Assembly: GCA_964513445.1 (NCBI GenBank)
Contig: CAZEMM010000028.1
Coordinates: 1 to 24,713, forward strand
DNA from: Butyricicoccus_A sp964513445
GTDB lineage: Bacteria > Bacillota > Clostridia > Oscillospirales > Butyricicoccaceae
Direction of reading: 5' to 3'
DNA length: 24,713 nt
The position numbers and the translations under genes are program-made. Positions 20,970-24,713 of the stretch are shown in pieces. How positions within the stretch are numbered: the stretch's first letter is position 1; every line of letters starts with the position of its first letter. Under the pieces are notes generated by a model, which was not told where the DNA came from, made no database searches, and saw nothing but the letters and a program-made list of their open reading frames with translations.

Positions 20970-21608
20970 ATGACCAGTAAAGAATACAAAGATCTCTCGA
21001 TCAAAGAATTTACAAAAGCCGCCGAAGGGTACGAGGGCGACAAAGCGGTCGTTTACGAGATGTGCCGCAAGGATTACCCCGACATTCTGACGGAGCTGGA
21101 GAAAGAGCCGTGGGAGTCACTTCTAGACGCCGGCTGCGGCCCCGGACCGATGATCACGCTTTTAGCGGATAAGTACCCGCAGCGGCATTATACCGGCATC
21201 GACCTGACGCCGAAAATGATTGATATGGCAAAGAAAAAGCAGATTGTAAATGCGGAATTTGTGGTGGGCGACTGCGAAAATCTGCCTTTTGCGCCGGAAA
21301 GCTTTGATGTCGTGATCTGCGCCAACAGCTTTCACCACTACCCGAACCCACAGGCGTTTTTTGTGAGCGTACAAAAAGTATTGAAGCCGAACGGTCGGCT
21401 GATTTTGCGGGATTACACCGCCGGCGCAGTTTTGCGGTGGATGATGAACCATGTGGAAATGTCGCTTGTCCATTTTGTGGGACACGGAGATGTGGGCGTT
21501 TACAGTGAAAAACAAATTGGAAATTTTTGCGAAAAAACAGGGCTGAAGCTTGAGCGCTTTGAACGCAGAAAAGGGATGCGAATGCACTGTGTGATTCGCA
21601 GAGTGTGA
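20970..21608 (+). CDS. Class I SAM-dependent methyltransferase
   Basis: A 212-residue methyltransferase unrelated in detail to its neighbour. Motif I is LLDAGCGPGPMITLLA (from residue 51), followed by YTGIDLTPKMIDMAKKK, FVVGDCENLPFAPESFDVVICANSFHHY (in parts) and VLKPNGRLILRDYT. The end MRMHCVIRRV is typical of a complete protein. AGGAG (20958-20962) is 7 nt from ATG 20970 and 4 nt from the alternative ATG 20967. Acceptor unknown. The reading frame continues after its stop directly into the remnant of a third methyltransferase, which suggests a deletion or fusion event at this point. Confidence 0.88.
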   Translation: MTSKEYKDLSIKEFTKAAEGYEGDKAVVYEMCRKDYPDILTELEKEPWESLLDAGCGPGPMITLLADKYPQRHYTGIDLTPKMIDMAKKKQIVNAEFVVGDCENLPFAPESFDVVICANSFHHYPNPQAFFVSVQKVLKPNGRLILRDYTAGAVLRWMMNHVEMSLVHFVGHGDVGVYSEKQIGNFCEKTGLKLERFERRKGMRMHCVIRRV

Positions 21609-21940
21609 GGCAAGGCAATCGAAATTATGGAAGGGCTGGATTATGATTTTTCACTTTCTGACAAGGATCATGTCATGTCCAGCGGTGGACTTGCCCGCAC
21701 ATTGTGCTGGACATAGCGGTTGCTGAATATATAAGCCGGAATCCCAACGCTGTGGCAATCAATATCGCCTGCGGGCTGGACACCCGCTGTTACCGCATGG
21801 AGGGGAAAATCAGCCGATGGTACAATCTTGACCTGCTGAAAACGATGGCGGTACGGGAACGGCTTTTGATGGAAAACGGCGCGATTTCACAGATTGCCAA
21901 ATCCGCAACGGGGTTTGCCTTCTTAATAAAATTTATATAA
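21609..21940 (+). pseudogene. Broken methyltransferase of the LCMT/PPM1 (TcmP-like) family
   Basis: The segment reads AIEIMEGLDYDFSLSDKD...GGLARTL in one frame. It then shifts frame near 21697-21704 and continues LDIAVAEYISRNPNAVAINIACGLDTRCYRM and WYNLDLLKTMAVRERLL...AISQIAKSA. NIACGLDTR is the SAM-binding motif I of leucine carboxyl methyltransferase-like enzymes, whose usual form is N-GAGLDTR. The N-terminal part is missing, there is a frameshift, and the reading stops at 21940 soon after SQIAKSA, where family proteins continue for about 100 more residues. No ribosome site is present. It is a decayed gene, bounded downstream by a degenerate tRNA. Confidence 0.85.
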
Positions 21941-21992
21941 AAAATCGGAGGACATTCTCGAAGCCGCCAGAAGGGAAGCGGTCTTGATGTCC

Positions 21993-22067
21993 GGTGTGAG
22001 ATCAGGGAATTGAACCCAGAACCGTCCGATTATGAGCCGGATACTCTGCCAGTTGAGCTAATCCTGC
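21993..22067 (-). pseudogene. Degenerate tRNA (anticodon CAU, tRNA-Met/Ile2-like)
   Basis: On minus: GCAGGAT, TA, D arm GCTC-AACTGGCA-GAGT, anticodon arm TCCGG-CTCATAA-TCGGA, and T arm CTGGG-TTCAATT-CCCTG. The acceptor 3' strand ATCTCAC has two mismatches with the 5' strand, the T stem has one T-T mismatch, and the end reads ACCG instead of ACCA. The two functional tRNAs of this window encode CCA and have perfect stems, so this copy is probably a pseudogene or mobile-element remnant. A TATAAT lies 16 nt upstream on minus (22088-22083). Confidence 0.7.
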
Positions 22068-22126
22068 GGATTTATTACATAAATTATAGCACTTCTTTTC
22101 TCCACATATTTTTTCTATTTGTTGTG

Positions 22127-22212
22127 TGTTATAATCTCCAAAACGATTGAGTCCTTTCATTAGAGTTTGGGTTATGGTGACTTTTATTCCAAATGAACTC
22201 AATCGCTTTTTT
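22127..22212 (+). ncRNA. Extended -10 followed by a long hairpin and T tract (possible short RNA)
   Basis: TGTTATAAT (22127-22135) is an extended -10. CGATTGAGT (22144-22152) pairs with ACTCAATCG (22197-22205), and an inner TCATT/TTGG pair set matches CCAAATGA, followed by T6 (22207-22212). If active it gives a transcript of about 70 nt made almost wholly of one hairpin. It may instead be only a terminator, or an end of a lost mobile element. Confidence 0.35.
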
Positions 22213-22275
22213 CTACCCTACATCTCACATCTATTGTAACTATACAAGCAGCAGAAACAGTGGAGAAGCAGATCG

Positions 22276-22305
22276 TTGACAGCCTGAAGGTCTGTTTTGT
22301 ATAAT
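22276..22305 (+). promoter_or_regulatory. Consensus promoter upstream of plsY
   Basis: TTGACA (22276-22281), an 18-nt spacer, TATAAT (22300-22305). The start would be near 22312, leaving a leader of about 150 nt before ATG 22462 in which I see only a short GGGG-TTT-CCCC hairpin. Confidence 0.85.
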
Positions 22306-22461
22306 AGCATCAAAGAACAGGTACTTATAAATATCACATAATTATCACAGGGAGTTGATCATTCACACCCTACTATACAGATACAAGCCGATATTCACCG
22401 GAAGGGGTTTCCCCGTAGAAGCAGATGGGAAAAGACCGGGAGCAGAGTAAGGGAGTTAAAA

Positions 22462-23067
22462 ATGATCAGAATGCGTTTATTTGCTATGGGAATAGGCTAT
22501 GTTTTTGGTAATTTTCTCACAGCTGATGTGGTGGCAAAAATATATACGGGTAAGAAAGCACAGGAAATTGGTTCAGGCAATCCGGGTATGGCCAATATTA
22601 TGAGCAATGTGGGAAAGAAAGCTGGAGTCATTGTGCTCTTTGGAGACATAAGTAAAACGCTGCTGGCTTTTGTGGTGGCGTGGCTTCTGACAGGGAAAGT
22701 AATTCATGATGCCGCTTTTTTGTGGGCGGGAATGGGCGTAGTGCTCGGCCATAATTTCCCTGTATTGAATCATTTCCATGGCGGCAAAGGCGTGACAGTG
22801 ACCTGTACATGGCTCATCATTTATATGCCACTGTGGGGAACGGTCTGCTGTATTGTAGGCGGTTTGATTACGTTGCTTACGGGTTATCTTCCACTGGGTG
22901 CTGTGTTAATCTCTGCTTTGGCGGTTTTGGCTGGGTTCCTGTGTAAGGGTGCGGAAGCTGGAGTATGTATGGCCGTGTTTATGGTCCTGATGGTCTCACG
23001 GCATTATCCCGGGCTAAAACGTATGGTCGAAAAGAAGGAGAAAAAAGCTTTTCGGGGAGAGAAGTAG
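22462..23067 (+). CDS. plsY: Glycerol-3-phosphate acyltransferase PlsY-family membrane protein
   Basis: A 201-residue integral membrane enzyme that transfers the acyl group of acyl-phosphate to glycerol 3-phosphate, the first step of phospholipid synthesis. Family motifs are GSGNPGMANI (from residue 37; usual form GSGN-G-TN), the D62 region GDISKTLLA, GHNFPVLNHFHGGKGV (from 96), and a later hydrophobic pair of helices. The C-terminus is basic and cytoplasmic. AGGGAG is 6 nt before ATG. Length is normal. The threonine of motif 1 is replaced by alanine (GMANI), as in some divergent paralogues, so this may be a second copy rather than the housekeeping enzyme. Confidence 0.88.
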   Translation: MIRMRLFAMGIGYVFGNFLTADVVAKIYTGKKAQEIGSGNPGMANIMSNVGKKAGVIVLFGDISKTLLAFVVAWLLTGKVIHDAAFLWAGMGVVLGHNFPVLNHFHGGKGVTVTCTWLIIYMPLWGTVCCIVGGLITLLTGYLPLGAVLISALAVLAGFLCKGAEAGVCMAVFMVLMVSRHYPGLKRMVEKKEKKAFRGEK

Positions 23068-23171
23068 GCGCGGTGGAAGAGAAATACGTGTCTACCGGGC
23101 TACGGTTCCAAAACCCAACAAAATTAGGATACACCCTTAAGGAAACGCCACGCAAATAACCTTTTAAGAGC

Positions 23172-23204
23172 AAAAAGAATTCCCGACCGCGAATACGATC
23201 GGGA
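23172..23204 (-). terminator. Minus-strand terminator candidate after the Hpt gene
   Basis: TCCCGA (23181-23186) and TCGGGA (23199-23204) form a 6-bp stem. On minus it is followed by ATTCTTTTT. It lies about 150 nt past the Hpt stop. The intervening stretch (23205-23351) has only an imperfect GGAACC/GGTTCC hairpin and no gene. Confidence 0.5.
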
Positions 23205-23351
23205 TGCTCCCTAAGATGTTCACATATGCGCACTGACTCAAGCCATCAGACAAGGTCTGTCAGCCAGAATCAGATTCACCAGTGAGAACTTTAAATGTGC
23301 CTCCTGATAATGGAACCCCAAAATGCTTATTGATTTAGAGGTTCCCTAAGG

Positions 23352-23726
23352 TTACCGAGGTTCAAACAGCGGCCTGAGCCGGGATACTGTATCCCGCCAG
23401 CACTCCATCAGGTCGGCGTGGTTCTGCCGGATGAACGCCAAGTCCCGTGCTTGAGCCGCCTCATTCATGGCCTTGGCCCGCTCCGAGAGTTCCACCAGCC
23501 CAATGACCAGCGACGAGGTCTTCAGGGTGTGGACCAGGATCCGATAATTCTCCCAGTCCCCGTCGGCGTAACATTCCTCCAGCCGGTCAAAGGAGGGACT
23601 TCGCGCATACTCCTCCATGACCGAAAGCAGGATCTCCGCGCTGTCGCCGCAATAGGTCGACGCGGTGGAAAGCTCCAGCTCGGGCAGCGCCGAGCGGATC
23701 TGTTCTAGGGAAATTCCGTCCGCCAT
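23352..23726 (-). CDS. Hpt (histidine phosphotransfer) domain protein
   Basis: A 124-residue four-helix phosphotransfer protein. The phospho-acceptor H66 lies in VHTLKTSSLVIG, the HxLKxxS-xxxG signature. Flanking helices read EILLSVMEEYAR and LVELSERAKAMNEAAQARD. Such proteins relay phosphate between a receiver and a kinase. Start ATG 23726 is chosen because GGAGG is 7 nt upstream; ATG 23732 is too close to that site. The gene begins 13 nt after the HD-GYP-REC stop, so the two are cotranscribed and the REC domain is its likely partner. Confidence 0.88.
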   Translation of the reverse strand: MADGISLEQIRSALPELELSTASTYCGDSAEILLSVMEEYARSPSFDRLEECYADGDWENYRILVHTLKTSSLVIGLVELSERAKAMNEAAQARDLAFIRQNHADLMECWRDTVSRLRPLFEPR

Positions 23727-23739
23727 ATCCATTCCTCCA

Positions 23740-24713
23740 TTAGCCCTGTTCGTTGATATTGTACCGCAAAAGCACATTTTGGATGCTCTCCATGAGCATG
23801 TGAGCCACTAAGGGCTTGGTGAGATAGTCGTTTACCCCCAGCTGCTCTGCCTTTTGGATGATGCCGATGTCCTTATCTCCGGTCATAAAGATCACCGGCA
23901 GGGCGCTGCGCTGCTCCCGAATCCATCGCAGCACCGCAAAGCCGTTCATTTCTGGCATTTCCACGTCCAGCAGAACCAGGTCCGCGGCGTGCTCCTCCAG
24001 AAACGCGATCCCCTCCCGCCCGGAGTGGGCCGTCTCCAGCCGGTAGCGGGGTGCGGCGCGCAGGAAAGCAGCCAGCAGCTTATGTACCATCGGGTCGTCG
24101 TCAATCGCCAAGATCACCTGTTCCGCCGCCGAGTCCGGCTGGTGCATCTGGTAGCCGATGTCTTCGTCGATCATGTCCAGCATGATGCTGGCGATCCGGG
24201 GGTCGAACTGGGTGCCGGTCCCTCTTTGGATTTCCCCCCGTACCTGCTCCTGGGACATGGTCTCCCGGTAGCACCGGTTGGAGGTCATGGCATCGTAGGC
24301 ATCCGCCACGCCGATGATCCGGGCGATGAGAGGGATGTTTTCGCCGGACAGACCGTTGGGATACCCCCTCCCGTCATAGCGCTCATGGTGCCAGCGCGCG
24401 CCGATGGCAAAGTCGCAGACGGAGGAGATCTCCTTGAGAATGTAATACCCTACCAGGGTATGGAGCTTGATCTCGGCGTACTCCTCATCGGTCAGAGATC
24501 CGTTCTTGTTGATGATGGCATCCGCCACTCGGATCTTCCCCACATCGTGGAGGAGACCGGCGTAATAGGCCCTGACCTGCTCCTCGTCACTCCAGCCCAG
24601 ACGCCGGGCGATCTCCCGGGTATACCGCGCCACCCGCTGGGAATGGCCGTTGGTATATCGGTCCTTGGCCTCCACCGCGCTGCTCAGCGCGGTGATAGCC
24701 TCCGCCGTCAGCT
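23740..24713 (-). CDS. HD-GYP phosphodiesterase with C-terminal REC domain (5' end outside window)
   Basis: The reading frame is open to the window edge; the first visible residues LTAEAITALSSAVEAKD match the lead helix of HD-GYP domains, so the true start lies beyond. Counting from the codon at 24675, the HD-GYP domain shows HS in NGHSQRVA, HDVGK (43-47), HHERYDGRGYP (96-106) and the ADAYDAMTSNR segment. These domains hydrolyse cyclic di-GMP using a two- or three-metal site. A receiver domain follows: acidic pocket DDD (191-193), phospho-acceptor D236 in LLDVEMPEMNG, T264 and K286 (TKP). REC at the C-terminus is the reverse of the common REC-HD-GYP order. The region is GC-rich relative to the rest. 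Confidence 0.92.
   Translation of the reverse strand, partial: LTAEAITALSSAVEAKDRYTNGHSQRVARYTREIARRLGWSDEEQVRAYYAGLLHDVGKIRVADAIINKNGSLTDEEYAEIKLHTLVGYYILKEISSVCDFAIGARWHHERYDGRGYPNGLSGENIPLIARIIGVADAYDAMTSNRCYRETMSQEQVRGEIQRGTGTQFDPRIASIMLDMIDEDIGYQMHQPDSAAEQVILAIDDDPMVHKLLAAFLRAAPRYRLETAHSGREGIAFLEEHAADLVLLDVEMPEMNGFAVLRWIREQRSALPVIFMTGDKDIGIIQKAEQLGVNDYLTKPLVAHMLMESIQNVLLRYNINEQG

Noticed and set aside
22002..22202. Minus-strand 66-codon frame ending LAQLAEYPAHNRTVLGSIP
   Set aside because: That peptide is the typical artefact of translating a tRNA; it actually supports the degenerate tRNA call.
1..24713. CRISPR array, insertion sequence or phage genes
   Set aside because: No regularly spaced repeats, no transposase, integrase or phage structural protein could be found in any frame.

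Overview
The window looks like a chromosomal segment of a low-to-mid GC Firmicute, most likely a gut Clostridia (Oscillospiraceae/Butyricicoccaceae-like). The basis is AGGAGG-type ribosome sites, sigma-A promoters close to TTGACA-N17-TATAAT, U-tailed intrinsic terminators, a perfect CIRCE (HrcA) operator before groES-groEL, NrdR, an IreB-type protein, and tRNA genes that encode their CCA ends. No 16S rRNA is present, so the genus is inference.

Region 1 (1-15.5 kb) is a mostly plus-strand core segment. It holds a histidine phosphatase and EamA transporter pair, an NhaC-type antiporter with its own promoter, trpS behind a long structured leader, an RlmL-like RNA methyltransferase, CIRCE-groES-groEL, tRNA-Leu(UAG), a TIM-barrel isomerase overlapping nrdR by 4 nt, a radical SAM protein, an 861-residue PEP/pyruvate-binding-domain protein, tRNA-Val(GAC), a minus-strand ireB, and a stand-alone corrinoid protein. 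Both tRNA promoters carry perfect 10-bp inverted repeats around the -10 box.

Region 2 (15.6-23.1 kb) looks accessory. A minus-strand HMA-ZIP metal operon has a palindromic operator candidate. Upstream of it is a separate minus-strand promoter/terminator pair with no convincing ORF. Next come two copies of one structured RNA element sharing the 12-mer GCGTAAATCCAG; each ends in a U-tract. The first precedes a 79-aa unknown protein and the second a MATE efflux pump, which overlaps a cytidylate-kinase-like gene. I propose that this element is the guanidine-IV (mepA-motif) riboswitch class, which makes the 79-aa protein a likely member of the same regulon. Then follow a 61-aa unknown protein, two SAM methyltransferases, a frameshifted and truncated third methyltransferase, a degenerate tRNA(CAU), and a PlsY-type acyltransferase behind a near-consensus promoter.

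Region 3 (23.3 kb to the end) is minus-strand and visibly GC-richer. An HD-GYP-REC protein running off the window edge is followed 13 nt later by a small Hpt protein, together a c-di-GMP/phosphorelay module.
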